From contig NZ_FMCH01000537.1 of the NCBI RefSeq assembly GCF_900091855.1, forward strand, positions 1 through 32,488: 32,488 nt of DNA, read 5' to 3'. This stretch comes from Streptomyces sp. DvalAA-14. GTDB lineage: Bacteria > Actinomycetota > Actinomycetes > Streptomycetales > Streptomycetaceae. The translations under genes were made by a program, and so were the position numbers. Below are positions 16,083 through 23,431 of this stretch, in pieces; positions within the stretch are counted from its first letter, which is position 1; each line of letters starts with the position of its first letter. Under the pieces are notes generated by a model. That model worked only from the letters and a program-made list of their open reading frames with translations. It had not been told where the DNA came from and made no database searches.

Positions 16083-16871
16083 TCAGGTCTGATCATCGTC
16101 GGTCCGATCGGGGGCCGGACCGGCGGCCGTCCCCTCCGTCTCGGGCGTGAACCGCACGCGCCGGTCCACCACATCGGCGGCCAGGTCGGCGAGCCGCCGG
16201 CCCCGGGCGTAGGCGTGGGCGCGCAGCCGGACGAACGCCTCCTCGATGCCCACGCCGAGTTGTTCGGTGAGCATGCCGGTGGCCTGGTCGATCTGGGCCC
16301 GGTAGGCGCCCAGGCCGGCCGCGCCGCCGTCCCCGGAGCCGTCGGGACCGTCGGGGCCCGGCCGGCCCCCGGCGGGTCCGCCGAGCAGCAGCAGGGTGGC
16401 GGTGGCGGCGAAGGCCATCGCGTCGGCGAGGTCCTCCCCGCCCAGGACGCCGGGCTCGCGCCGGTAGAGGTCGAAGACGCCGGGGCTGATCGCGCCGATC
16501 TGCAGGGGCAGGGCGAAGACCGCCCCGGCGCCCGCGGCAGCGGCGGCGGGCGCGAACACCGGCCAGCGGGCCAGGATGTCGCCGGCGCCCAGATCCGGGG
16601 CCAGCACCGCGGCGCCCAGGGCGAAGGCGTCCACGCACGGCCCCTCGCCCAGGGTCAGTTGCAGTTCCTCCAGCGCCCGGCTGACCTCGTCGGTGCCGCA
16701 CAGCGGATGGCTGGCGGCGGGCCGCGTCATCGCGGACATCCCCGCGCCGTCCACCGGCAGCGCGGCGACCGCGGCCGCGCACACGTGCGCCACGCCGACG
16801 CGTTCACCCCTTCGGGCCGCCTCCTCGGCCACCAGCGCCTCCACCCGGGAGCCCCGGCGGTCGGCCGTCAC
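16083..16871 (-). CDS. GAF and ANTAR domain regulator, divergent second copy
   Basis: This protein of about 262 residues has a degenerate GAF domain (about 45-180; LTLGEGPCVDAFALG, VFALPLQIGAISPGVFDLYR) and a C-terminal ANTAR domain (about 195-250; YRAQIDQATGMLTEQLGV, EEAFVRLRAHAYARGRRLADLA). A Gly/Pro/Asp-rich loop lies between them. A role in antitermination through RNA binding is inferred from ANTAR. The start is uncertain: GTG at 16871 is preferred, but a TTG at 16934, three bases after the stop of the STAS gene, would allow translational coupling and 21 more residues. Neither has a clear Shine-Dalgarno. It is the middle gene of a STAS / GAF-ANTAR / GAF-ANTAR run. Confidence 0.87.
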   Translation of the reverse strand: MTADRRGSRVEALVAEEAARRGERVGVAHVCAAAVAALPVDGAGMSAMTRPAASHPLCGTDEVSRALEELQLTLGEGPCVDAFALGAAVLAPDLGAGDILARWPVFAPAAAAAGAGAVFALPLQIGAISPGVFDLYRREPGVLGGEDLADAMAFAATATLLLLGGPAGGRPGPDGPDGSGDGGAAGLGAYRAQIDQATGMLTEQLGVGIEEAFVRLRAHAYARGRRLADLAADVVDRRVRFTPETEGTAAGPAPDRTDDDQT

Positions 16872-16937
16872 CGGGGGAACCCGGCGGCGGTTGCGTTCAT
16901 CCAGCCCTCGCAAGGGGAGTGGGCGCGGTGACAAGCG

Positions 16938-17303
16938 TCATACGGCGCACGGCAGTTCGTCGCGCAGTCCGGCCGGACGTTCCGGCAGGCGCGAGAAGAG
17001 GGCGTCGGAGCCGGTCAGGGCGAAGAGGCGTGCGATCGCGGAACTGGGGTAGTGCAGCCGGAGGGACCCGCCGGCCGCGCTGGTGAGCAGTGCGGCGGCC
17101 AGAAAGGCGTTGAGACCGCTGCAGTCGCAGAAGGTGACGGTGGTCAGGTCGATGTCGATGGTCCGGATGCCGTCACGCAGGCACCGGGCCAACGACTCGC
17201 GTATCAGCGGTGCGGACTGCATGTCGATCTCGCCGGCGAGGGTGATCAGTGCGCGGGTCTTCGTGTCCTGGCGGTGGGCATCGAGCGGGTAGGGCAGGGT
17301 CAT
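16938..17303 (-). CDS. STAS-domain anti-sigma factor antagonist
   Basis: This 121-residue single-domain STAS protein has strand-helix segments RALITLAGEIDMQSAPLIRESL and IRTIDIDLTTVTFCDCSGLNAF. The Ser of DCSGLN is the site that is phosphorylated in SpoIIAA/RsbV-type antagonists. Such proteins bind an anti-sigma kinase and free its sigma factor when dephosphorylated by a SpoIIE-type phosphatase. One such phosphatase is encoded at 12487-14442, a plausible but unproven partner. The ATG is preceded by gagg. Its stop lies 3 bp from a possible start of the downstream GAF-ANTAR gene, so the two are probably in one operon. The C-terminal tail after DALFSRLP is short and not conserved. Confidence 0.92.
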   Translation of the reverse strand: MTLPYPLDAHRQDTKTRALITLAGEIDMQSAPLIRESLARCLRDGIRTIDIDLTTVTFCDCSGLNAFLAAALLTSAAGGSLRLHYPSSAIARLFALTGSDALFSRLPERPAGLRDELPCAV

Positions 17304-17790
17304 GGCGCGCCTCGGTTCACGGGACCGGCCGGCTTTCCGGCACGGTCGTACGTCGACAGGCGGGTGAAGTTCCGGTCCGGCGGCTCGGGTTCGACGGATC
17401 CCGGGCTGACGGAATGGGGCCGGTTCCTCGCGGAGATGCCCCGCGCAACGCGATGGTCGCTCCGCGCCGACGGGCATCCGTAAGGTGGGAAAGGGCCGCC
17501 GGGGTCTCGGACGTCGCCCCCGCAGCATAGCTCCCCCACCCCTGCGGCGGGGGCGGGAATCCGGACCGGTCCGCGGCGGGCGGGGGCGCTCGCGGGGAGC
17601 GTGCGGCCCGCCGGGACAGGGGCGCCGGGGCCGCCGGCCCGCCCCGTACCGCTCGAACATCTGAACTCCCCGCGTGCCAACGGCTTTGCGGGGCAGGCGA
17701 CTTGGTGAGGGGCGTTCACCGGTCTCCGGAAACGGGACCTTCCGCAACGCTCCCGAGCAAGGAAGCAAGGAAGCAAGGAGAGGGCACATC
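17304..17790. other. Divergent intergenic region between the STAS gene and the PRC-barrel gene
   Basis: These 487 bp lie between two divergent genes. Several open frames cross it on both strands, but none shows domain-like sequence or a Shine-Dalgarno, and all look like GC-driven shadows. It presumably holds two promoters. I found no convincing match to a SigB-type promoter on either strand. The only structure recognised is the Shine-Dalgarno-like repeat at 17757-17780. Confidence 0.5.
17757..17780 (+). repeat. Triple gcaagga(a/g) tandem repeat at the PRC-barrel ribosome binding site
   Basis: Three consecutive 8-bp units (gcaaggaa, gcaaggaa, gcaaggag) end 10 bp before the GTG start, and each contains an aagga Shine-Dalgarno core. 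The last, aaggag at 17775-17780, is continued by aggg. Multiple ribosome docking sites may raise translation of the following gene. Confidence 0.6.
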
Positions 17791-18141
17791 GTGGCTGAGA
17801 ACATGTGGGCATACCAGGCTACTTCGGGTTACCAGACCGGAACGGACCTGGCCGGCTTCAAGGTCGAGGCGACCGACGGCTCGATCGGCAAGGTCGACAA
17901 GTACTCGGACACCGTCGGCTCGGCGTACCTCGTGGTGGACACCGGCATGTGGATCTTCGGGAAGCACGTCCTGCTCCCGGCCGGCACCATCACCTCCATC
18001 GATCTCGCCGAGCGGAAGATCTTTGTCGCCCGCACCAAGGACGACATCAAGAACTCCCCGGAGTTCGACAAGGACAAGCACGTCGAGGACCCCGCCTACC
18101 ACGAGCAGGTCGGCACGTACTACGGGACCCCGCGCGTCTGA
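17791..18141 (+). CDS. PRC-barrel domain protein
   Basis: This 116-residue cytoplasmic protein has one PRC-barrel (about 18-85): GFKVEATDGSIGKVDKYS, AYLVVDTGMWIFGKHVLLPA and ITSIDLAERKIFVARTKDDIKN. The acidic/aromatic tail FDKDKHVEDPAYHEQVGTYY is characteristic of a common Streptomyces family. PRC-barrels occur in photosynthetic reaction centre H subunits and RimM. The stand-alone actinobacterial forms are usually regarded as stress-associated, without a known reaction. GTG at 17791 gives the expected AENMWAYQ opening and sits behind a repeated Shine-Dalgarno. It is followed directly by a strong terminator and so is monocistronic. Confidence 0.93.
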   Translation: MAENMWAYQATSGYQTGTDLAGFKVEATDGSIGKVDKYSDTVGSAYLVVDTGMWIFGKHVLLPAGTITSIDLAERKIFVARTKDDIKNSPEFDKDKHVEDPAYHEQVGTYYGTPRV

Positions 18142-18162
18142 GCGGCACCGCAGTACACAGTC

Positions 18163-18191
18163 AAGCCCCAGGCGGAGCGCCTGGGGCTTTT
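18163..18191 (+). terminator. Intrinsic terminator of the PRC-barrel gene
   Basis: A 12-bp perfect stem (aagccccaggcg pairing with cgcctggggctt, 18163-18174 and 18178-18189) with a GAG loop is followed by further T residues. This is the most classical rho-independent terminator in the window. Confidence 0.9.
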
Positions 18192-18250
18192 CGCGCGCCC
18201 GACGCACGCGGACGCACCCGGGACGCCCGTCCGACACCCGCCCGACGCAC

Positions 18251-18288
18251 GCGGGACCCGGCGGGGAAGGCTCCCCGCCGGGTCCCGC
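18251..18288 (-). terminator. Hairpin terminator of the S53 protease gene
   Basis: A perfect 17-bp stem (gcgggacccggcgggga at 18251-18267 with its complement at 18272-18288) closes an AGGC loop. It lies just after the minus-strand protease stop at 18327 and back to back with the PRC-barrel terminator. No T-run accompanies it. Confidence 0.8.
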
Positions 18289-18326
18289 TGGGTACGGCGA
18301 CCGTTGTCGGACGACTGCCGCGGTGC

Positions 18327-20363
18327 CTACCGGCGGAAGGACTTCAGGTAGGACACCGTCGGCGAGCCGACCCCGGTGGCGCTGTCGTAGCCGCGCACCG
18401 CGTTGAGGCTGGTGTCCTGGCCGAAGGTGACCAGCCGGACGTTGAGCTTGCCGCTGACCACACCGAAGTCGGTGACATTGCTCAGCGGGATGCTGCTGTG
18501 CTGCGCCTGCCGGTCCACCACGTCGGTGAACAGGCCGGAGCGGGCGTAGATCGTCGGGTTGGCGAAGCCGACCGCGTGGTGCCGCGCCTGCAGGGCGTCC
18601 GCCTGGACCGCGGCGAACTCCGGCGAGGACACGCTGGTGCCGCCGTAGCCCCCCTCGCTGTACGGGGCGCCGTCGGAGATGCCGACGAGGACCGAGGTGT
18701 ACAGGTCGCCGTTCATGGAGACGTCAGGGGTGACGCGCTGCGCGGTCCGGCTCCTGGCGCCGGTCATCAGCGTGTGCGAGACCGTGTTCGGCACCGTGCG
18801 GCGCTGGTACCACGGCTGGGCGAAGTCCTCGCTGGTGCCGCCGCCGCCACCGAAGTAGAACGGGGCGGGGAACGGGGTCCAACTGGTGCCGTCCGCGGAC
18901 AGGGCGGAGCGGTGGGTGCCCATGTCGGTCTCGAAGCCGTACGTGCCGCTCTTGCCGGCCAGGCCGAGCGCGGTGCCGCCGACCGAGGTCACCCACGGGT
19001 CGGAGTCCGGCCAGTTGGCCTGCGCGCGCGAGGTGTCGGGCTGGCAGTTGGCGCCGGTGGCGGCCGCCGTCGGGCTGCTGTCGCCGCAGTCGCCGGCCGA
19101 GAAGCCGATGCCGATGCCCTCGACCGCCGCCTGCTTGAACACCTGCTCGTACGCGGCGATCTCGGACGCGGTGACGTCCGCCTGGTCCGTGGTGTGCATG
19201 ATCTCGCCCCACGAGTTGGAGACGACATCGGCCAGGTGCTGGTCCACGATGGTGCTGATCGCGCTCAGCAGGTCGTCGTCGTTGCAGGAGTTGGCCCCCA
19301 CGTAGACGACGTTGGCGTCCGGGGCGAGCCCGTGCGCCATGTCGACGTCCAGCGCCTCCTCCGGGGCCCAGCCCTCGGGGCCGCCGCACAGGTCCTGGTC
19401 CGTCCACTGGGTCGGGTCCACGATCTCGCTGTACTGACCGGCCTTGAAGGGCTTGTCACCGTGGTTGACCGAGTACTGGTTGGCGTCCGCCAGCATGGTG
19501 GAGCTGCCGTACGCGTCCACGATGGCCACGGTCGCGCCCTTGCCGGTCAGACCGGAGGCGGTGATGCCGTACGCCTTGCGCAGCTGCGACGGGTAGAACG
19601 AGCACTGGTCGAACGGCACCGGGGCCTTGGTGTAGCCGGCCGGCGCGCCCTTGGCCAGCTTCTGGCCCCAGTAGTCCGAGCAGGTCGCGGTGGTCGGCAG
19701 GGTGCTGTCGGCCCGGTCGGCGGTGCCGGTGGTGGCGCCGCGGCTGACCTGGACCGAGTCCGGCTTCACCACGTTGGTGCCGGCCGAGTTGAAGCCGTTG
19801 ACGCCGAGGATCGCGGCGGAGACCGAGGCCGGGACGACCGCGTTGCGGACCAGCGCGTGCCGCAGCTTGCCGGAGACCCGGTACTGGTGGACACCGGTGC
19901 CGAACGCCTTGGTGAGCGCGGCACTGGTGCCGCGGACCGTGATCGCGTGGTCGGTGCTGCTCACCACGGTGAGCCCGGCGCCGGTGACCCACTTGCGCAC
20001 CGCGCTGATCTGCGCCGCGGTGGCGCCGAAGCGGGCCTGGTACGCGGCCGGGCTGAGGAACTTGCCGTAGCTCGCGCTGCCGGGGTCCGACACGGCGGTC
20101 GCGTAGGCGGTGAGCCCCGCGGCGTTCTGCCCCGCCAGGTAGACGGTGCCGGTGATCTGGGTGGCCGCGCCGATGGCTCCGGCGTCGGTGGAGGCCGTCG
20201 CCCAGGACGGGTGGCTGCCCGCGATGGTCTTGGCCGCGGGGGCGGGCGCGGAGGCCTGCGACGGTACGGCGAGCATCAGCGAGCCGGACACCAGGGCCGC
20301 TGAGGCCACCGCGACCACGGCGGCCCGGGCCCTGAGGACTCGGGGTTTTTGTATGTCGGTAAT
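18327..20363 (-). CDS. Secreted S53-family (sedolisin/kumamolisin-like) serine carboxyl protease
   Basis: This is a preproprotease of about 678 residues. After a signal peptide comes a pro-kumamolisin activation domain (about 50-200; VYLAGQNAAGLTAYATAV, FLSPAAYQARFG) and a catalytic domain. The latter has the Glu/Asp pair in EEALDVDMAHGLAP, the oxyanion Asp in FSAGDCGDS, and the nucleophile Ser in YGGTSVSSPEFAAV, all intact. S53 enzymes are acid-active endopeptidases working outside the cell. The start is odd. The first normal start, GTG at 20318, falls inside the signal peptide and loses its basic n-region. The frame extends upstream through KPRVLRAR to an ATT at 20363, which has ggag five bases before it and no ATG/GTG/TTG further up. 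I therefore place the start at ATT, with GTG 20318 as the conservative alternative. Confidence 0.92.
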   Translation of the reverse strand: MTDIQKPRVLRARAAVVAVASAALVSGSLMLAVPSQASAPAPAAKTIAGSHPSWATASTDAGAIGAATQITGTVYLAGQNAAGLTAYATAVSDPGSASYGKFLSPAAYQARFGATAAQISAVRKWVTGAGLTVVSSTDHAITVRGTSAALTKAFGTGVHQYRVSGKLRHALVRNAVVPASVSAAILGVNGFNSAGTNVVKPDSVQVSRGATTGTADRADSTLPTTATCSDYWGQKLAKGAPAGYTKAPVPFDQCSFYPSQLRKAYGITASGLTGKGATVAIVDAYGSSTMLADANQYSVNHGDKPFKAGQYSEIVDPTQWTDQDLCGGPEGWAPEEALDVDMAHGLAPDANVVYVGANSCNDDDLLSAISTIVDQHLADVVSNSWGEIMHTTDQADVTASEIAAYEQVFKQAAVEGIGIGFSAGDCGDSSPTAAATGANCQPDTSRAQANWPDSDPWVTSVGGTALGLAGKSGTYGFETDMGTHRSALSADGTSWTPFPAPFYFGGGGGTSEDFAQPWYQRRTVPNTVSHTLMTGARSRTAQRVTPDVSMNGDLYTSVLVGISDGAPYSEGGYGGTSVSSPEFAAVQADALQARHHAVGFANPTIYARSGLFTDVVDRQAQHSSIPLSNVTDFGVVSGKLNVRLVTFGQDTSLNAVRGYDSATGVGSPTVSYLKSFRR

Positions 20364-20681
20364 GACGACTCCAACGGAAGGTCGGTAGGGAGAGTCAAGC
20401 CGTGCGCTGGGCGCCCATGGCGAGCGCTGCGCTGTAGTGTGCCCGTCACTCGTGCGTGGTGGAATAGCAGCCAGCCTCGGGACGTGGGGCTTTGCCGAAA
20501 GGAGTCATTTCGGCGGGCCTCATATCGCCGCAGAAGCGGGCGATGCGTGCGACGTCCCCCGCCCGGCCGGTTCGGCGGCTTCGGCCGGATCCCGCCGCCG
20601 CCCCGCCCCCCTACCGCGATCCGGGCGCCGGGAGGGGCTGTTCGGGGCCCGGAACGACGGTGTGCGCCGCCTCACCCGGCG
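20364..20681. other. Intergenic region between the GH25 and S53 genes
   Basis: These 318 bp separate two genes read in the same (minus) direction, so the region should hold the GH25 3' end signals and the protease promoter. Open frames on the plus strand are Arg/Pro-rich and show no domain or Shine-Dalgarno-plus-start pairing. No strong hairpin terminator was recognised directly after the GH25 stop. Confidence 0.45.
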
Positions 20682-21554
20682 TCAGGTGTTGTTGGCCAGG
20701 TTCTTCAGCTGGGTGGTGCTGCCGTTGAAGTAGTCCTGGTCGCCGGGGAGCGTGCCCTTGTCGGCGTACTGCCAGAAGGTGTAGAAGGGCCAGCCGGCCG
20801 GCAGCGTCCCGGCGGTGGTGGCGTAACGGGCCACGAACAGCGGGTCGTTGGACGCGAAGGTCTTGCTGTTCCCGGTGCAGCTGGTCCACCAGCCGCTGCT
20901 GGTGTAGATGGTCGCCCAGCGCTTGGTCTTGGTGTGCACCTCCTTGATGAAGGCCGAGATCCAGCTGACCATGGCGCTGTGGCTCAGGCCGTAGCAGGAG
21001 GCGCCGTAGGGGTTGTACTCGATGTCGAGCATGGGCGGCAGGGTCTTGCCGTCCTTGGACCAGCCGCCGCCGTGCGCGACGAAGTAGTCGGCCTGGGCCT
21101 TGCCGCCCGAGGAGTTCGGGGTGGCGAAGTGGTAGGCGCCCCGGATGAAGCCGGCCTTGTAGGAGTTGGTGTAGTTCGCGTTGAACTTCGGGTCCTTGTA
21201 GGTGGTGCCCTCGGTGGCCTTGATGTACGCGAACCGGCCGCCCTTCGTGTACGCACTCGTCCAGTTGACGGTGCCCTGCCAGTTGCTGACATCGAAGCCG
21301 GGCGTCTGCTTGCGGGTGGTGCTGGTGGTGCCCGCCACCCGGCCCTCGTGGGCCGCCACCGTCGAGCCCATCCAGTCGTGTTCGGGGTGGGCGGGGCGGT
21401 GGTCGGCGGCGACGGCGGCGCCGGCGGCCGCGGGGATCGCGCCGGCGAGGCCCAGCAGGGCGGCCAGCAAGGTGGCCAGGGTGGCGCCGATTCCGTGGAG
21501 TGAACGGCGCGCGAAGACCGGGCGGGGACGTGAGGCGTGTCCGGCGTGGTGCAT
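20682..21554 (-). CDS. Secreted GH25 lysozyme (cellosyl-type N,O-muramidase)
   Basis: The protein has 290 residues from an ATG with ggagg six bases upstream. The signal peptide has a twin-Arg n-region (FARRSLHGIG) and a long Ala/Leu core, so export may be by Sec or Tat. After about residue 85 the GH25 domain starts at GFDVSNWQGTVNW. It contains FAYIKATEGTTYKDPKF, GAYHFATPNSSGGKAQADYF and the catalytic acidic centre LDIEYNPYG (Asp and Glu of the DxE motif), then WATIYTSSGWW and WQYADKG. The fold continues to LKNLANNT at the end, as in Streptomyces cellosyl, so it is complete. GH25 enzymes cut the beta-1,4 bond between N-acetylmuramic acid and N-acetylglucosamine. Likely roles are wall remodelling or attack on other bacteria. 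Confidence 0.94.
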   Translation of the reverse strand: MHHAGHASRPRPVFARRSLHGIGATLATLLAALLGLAGAIPAAAGAAVAADHRPAHPEHDWMGSTVAAHEGRVAGTTSTTRKQTPGFDVSNWQGTVNWTSAYTKGGRFAYIKATEGTTYKDPKFNANYTNSYKAGFIRGAYHFATPNSSGGKAQADYFVAHGGGWSKDGKTLPPMLDIEYNPYGASCYGLSHSAMVSWISAFIKEVHTKTKRWATIYTSSGWWTSCTGNSKTFASNDPLFVARYATTAGTLPAGWPFYTFWQYADKGTLPGDQDYFNGSTTQLKNLANNT

Positions 21555-21785
21555 GTGTACCTCCAAGGGTTGGGATGGTTCCTTGGCGCGTTCATGACAG
21601 CTCAGGACGTTATGTACGGAGAAACCGGGAGAAAACGCACCCGGTTGTGGCCATTGGAGCAGACCGGCGGCATGTGCAGGAAGCAGGCGCGCACGGTGGT
21701 CACCCCATCGGGTGAAGGCGGCGCGGCGCGCCGGACACCCCGGCCGACGCGCTGTCCACCGTCCGCGTCGGCCGCCGGCAGCTGC

Positions 21786-21826
21786 CGGATACGTGCCCGG
21801 ACACGTGCCGGACAGGTGTCGGACAG
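21786..21826 (+). promoter_or_regulatory. SARP-like direct heptamer repeats upstream of the FAD monooxygenase
   Basis: The hexamer cgga(t/c)a occurs four times in one orientation at 21786, 21798, 21809 and 21820, with periods of 12, 11 and 11 bp. SARP activators of antibiotic clusters bind direct heptamers with an 11-bp period overlapping the promoter, 40-80 bp before the controlled gene. The start codon here is 47 bp past the last repeat. No good -10 hexamer is obvious eight bases downstream, and the repeat sequence differs from the best-known TCGAG-type heptamer. Confidence 0.4.
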
Positions 21827-21872
21827 AGCAGAGTGGGCAGCGATTCCTGATCCCTCGTCATCGGGAGGTCTC

Positions 21873-23321
21873 ATGCCATCGGACAGCGGGCGCGGCCCGG
21901 CGCGCGGACGAGCGGTGGTGATCGGGGGCAGCCTGACCGGCATGCTCGCCGCCGCGGCCCTGTCCTCGACGACCGCGCAGGTCACCGTTGTCGAGCGCTA
22001 CGCGTTACCCGCCGGGCCCGCGCCCCGGCAGGGCCTTCCGCAGGCCCGGCACGCGCACCTGCTCTGGTCGGGCGGCGCCCGCGCCGTCGAACAGCTGCTG
22101 CCCGGCGCCACCGAGCGGCTGCTCGCGGCCGGCGCCCGGCGGATCGCCGTACCCACCGACCTGGTGACGCTGACCTCCGGCGGCTGGCTCACCCGCTTCC
22201 CCGAACGCCAGTTCTTCCTGGCGTGCAGCCGCGACCTGCTCGACTGGGTCGTCCGCGACCTGGCGACGGCCCGCCCGGCGGTCCGCGTGCTGCCCGGCAG
22301 TTCGGTGCTGAGGCTGCGCGGCACCGCGGCCGGAATCACCGGTGTCGTGATCCGCGGCGCGGACGGCGAACGGGTCCTGGACGCCGACCTGGTGGTCGAC
22401 GCCAGCGGGCGCGCCTCCGCAACCCCCCGGTGGCTGGACGCCCTGGGCCTGCCCGGGGTACGGACCCGGATCGTCGACTCCGGCCTCGGCTACGCCACCC
22501 GCGTCTTCCGCGCGCCCCCCGGCACCGAGGACTTCCCGGTCGTCAACATCCAGGCCGACCCCCGCCGGCCGGTCCCCGGCCGCAACGGCACACTGCTGCC
22601 CATCGAAGGCGGCCGCTGGCTGGTCACCCTGTCCGGCACCCGGGGCGGGCGGCCGACCGCCGACCCCGACTCCTTCACCGCCTTCGCGCGCGGCCTGCGC
22701 CACCCGGTCATCGGCGACCTCGTTGCGATGGCCGAACCCCTCGGCGAGGTGACCCTCGCGCACAGCACCGTCAACCAGCGCCGGCTGTACGAGAGGATGC
22801 CGGCCTGGCCGGAGGGCCTGGTCGTCCTCGGCGACGCGCTGGCCACCTACAACCCCCTGTACGGGCACGGCATGTCGGTCGCCGCCCAGCACGCCCTGGT
22901 CCTGCGTCGCGCGACCGGGCGGCAGCCCGTCACCTCCCCCGGACTGGCCCGGCGCGTCCAGGTCGCCGCGGCCCGGACGACGACCGCCGCCTGGTCGATG
23001 GCCGCCGGCCAGGACCTGCGGTTCCCCGGCGCGCAGGGCGAACCTCCCGGGCCCGGCGACGCCGTGATGAGCCGTTACGTCGACCGGCTCATGCTCACCG
23101 CGACCCGGCGGACCGCTGTCGGCCGCGCCCTGTTCGACGTGATCAGCCTGTCCGCCCCGCAGAGCGCCCTGATGCGGCCCGACGTCGTCGCCGCCGCCCT
23201 GGCGCCCGTGCGCTTCACCCCCCTGACCGATCCGCCCTTCACGCCGCAGGAACGGGCCGCCCTGCGTGCCGTGTGGCCCCCGCCCGTACCGGACGGGCCG
23301 GCCCCGGACGCCCCGGCGTGA
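21873..23321 (+). CDS. FAD-dependent monooxygenase/oxidoreductase with a TTA codon
   Basis: This 482-residue flavoprotein of the aromatic-hydroxylase-like group has an N-terminal dinucleotide-binding VVIGGSLTGMLAAAAL (about 14-29), the DASGR motif of FAD monooxygenases (about residue 170), and the second FAD motif GDALATYNPLYGHGMSVAAQHA (about 318-339). These show a complete FAD-binding fold; the substrate is unknown. ATG at 21873 follows gggagg. Codon 45 is TTA (22005-22007), the rare leucine codon that needs the bldA tRNA in Streptomyces; I found no other in-frame TTA in this window. Such genes are usually translated late, with aerial growth and secondary metabolism. Direct 11-bp repeats lie upstream. 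The gene stands without other biosynthetic genes, so its product role is open. Confidence 0.9.
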   Translation: MPSDSGRGPARGRAVVIGGSLTGMLAAAALSSTTAQVTVVERYALPAGPAPRQGLPQARHAHLLWSGGARAVEQLLPGATERLLAAGARRIAVPTDLVTLTSGGWLTRFPERQFFLACSRDLLDWVVRDLATARPAVRVLPGSSVLRLRGTAAGITGVVIRGADGERVLDADLVVDASGRASATPRWLDALGLPGVRTRIVDSGLGYATRVFRAPPGTEDFPVVNIQADPRRPVPGRNGTLLPIEGGRWLVTLSGTRGGRPTADPDSFTAFARGLRHPVIGDLVAMAEPLGEVTLAHSTVNQRRLYERMPAWPEGLVVLGDALATYNPLYGHGMSVAAQHALVLRRATGRQPVTSPGLARRVQVAAARTTTAAWSMAAGQDLRFPGAQGEPPGPGDAVMSRYVDRLMLTATRRTAVGRALFDVISLSAPQSALMRPDVVAAALAPVRFTPLTDPPFTPQERAALRAVWPPPVPDGPAPDAPA

Positions 23322-23431
23322 ACCGGGCGGCGCCGGGCCGGACCGTGGGTGTCGCGTCCGGTCGCGGGCGCCGTATCCGCGCTCGCCCGCCCGGTCGTAG
23401 AGTGTGCGCACCTGGGGATAGGGGGGCCGAC

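Noticed and set aside
17300..17812. Long minus-strand frame upstream of the STAS gene (about 170 residues), and a longer frame fused to the STAS gene
   Set aside because: Composition is Arg/Pro/Gly-rich with no domain, the STAS gene has its own ATG with gagg, and the region is the shared promoter of two divergent genes.
20437..20733. Plus-strand frames of 78-98 residues between the GH25 and S53 genes
   Set aside because: Arg/Pro/Ser-rich composition, no domain, and no credible start.
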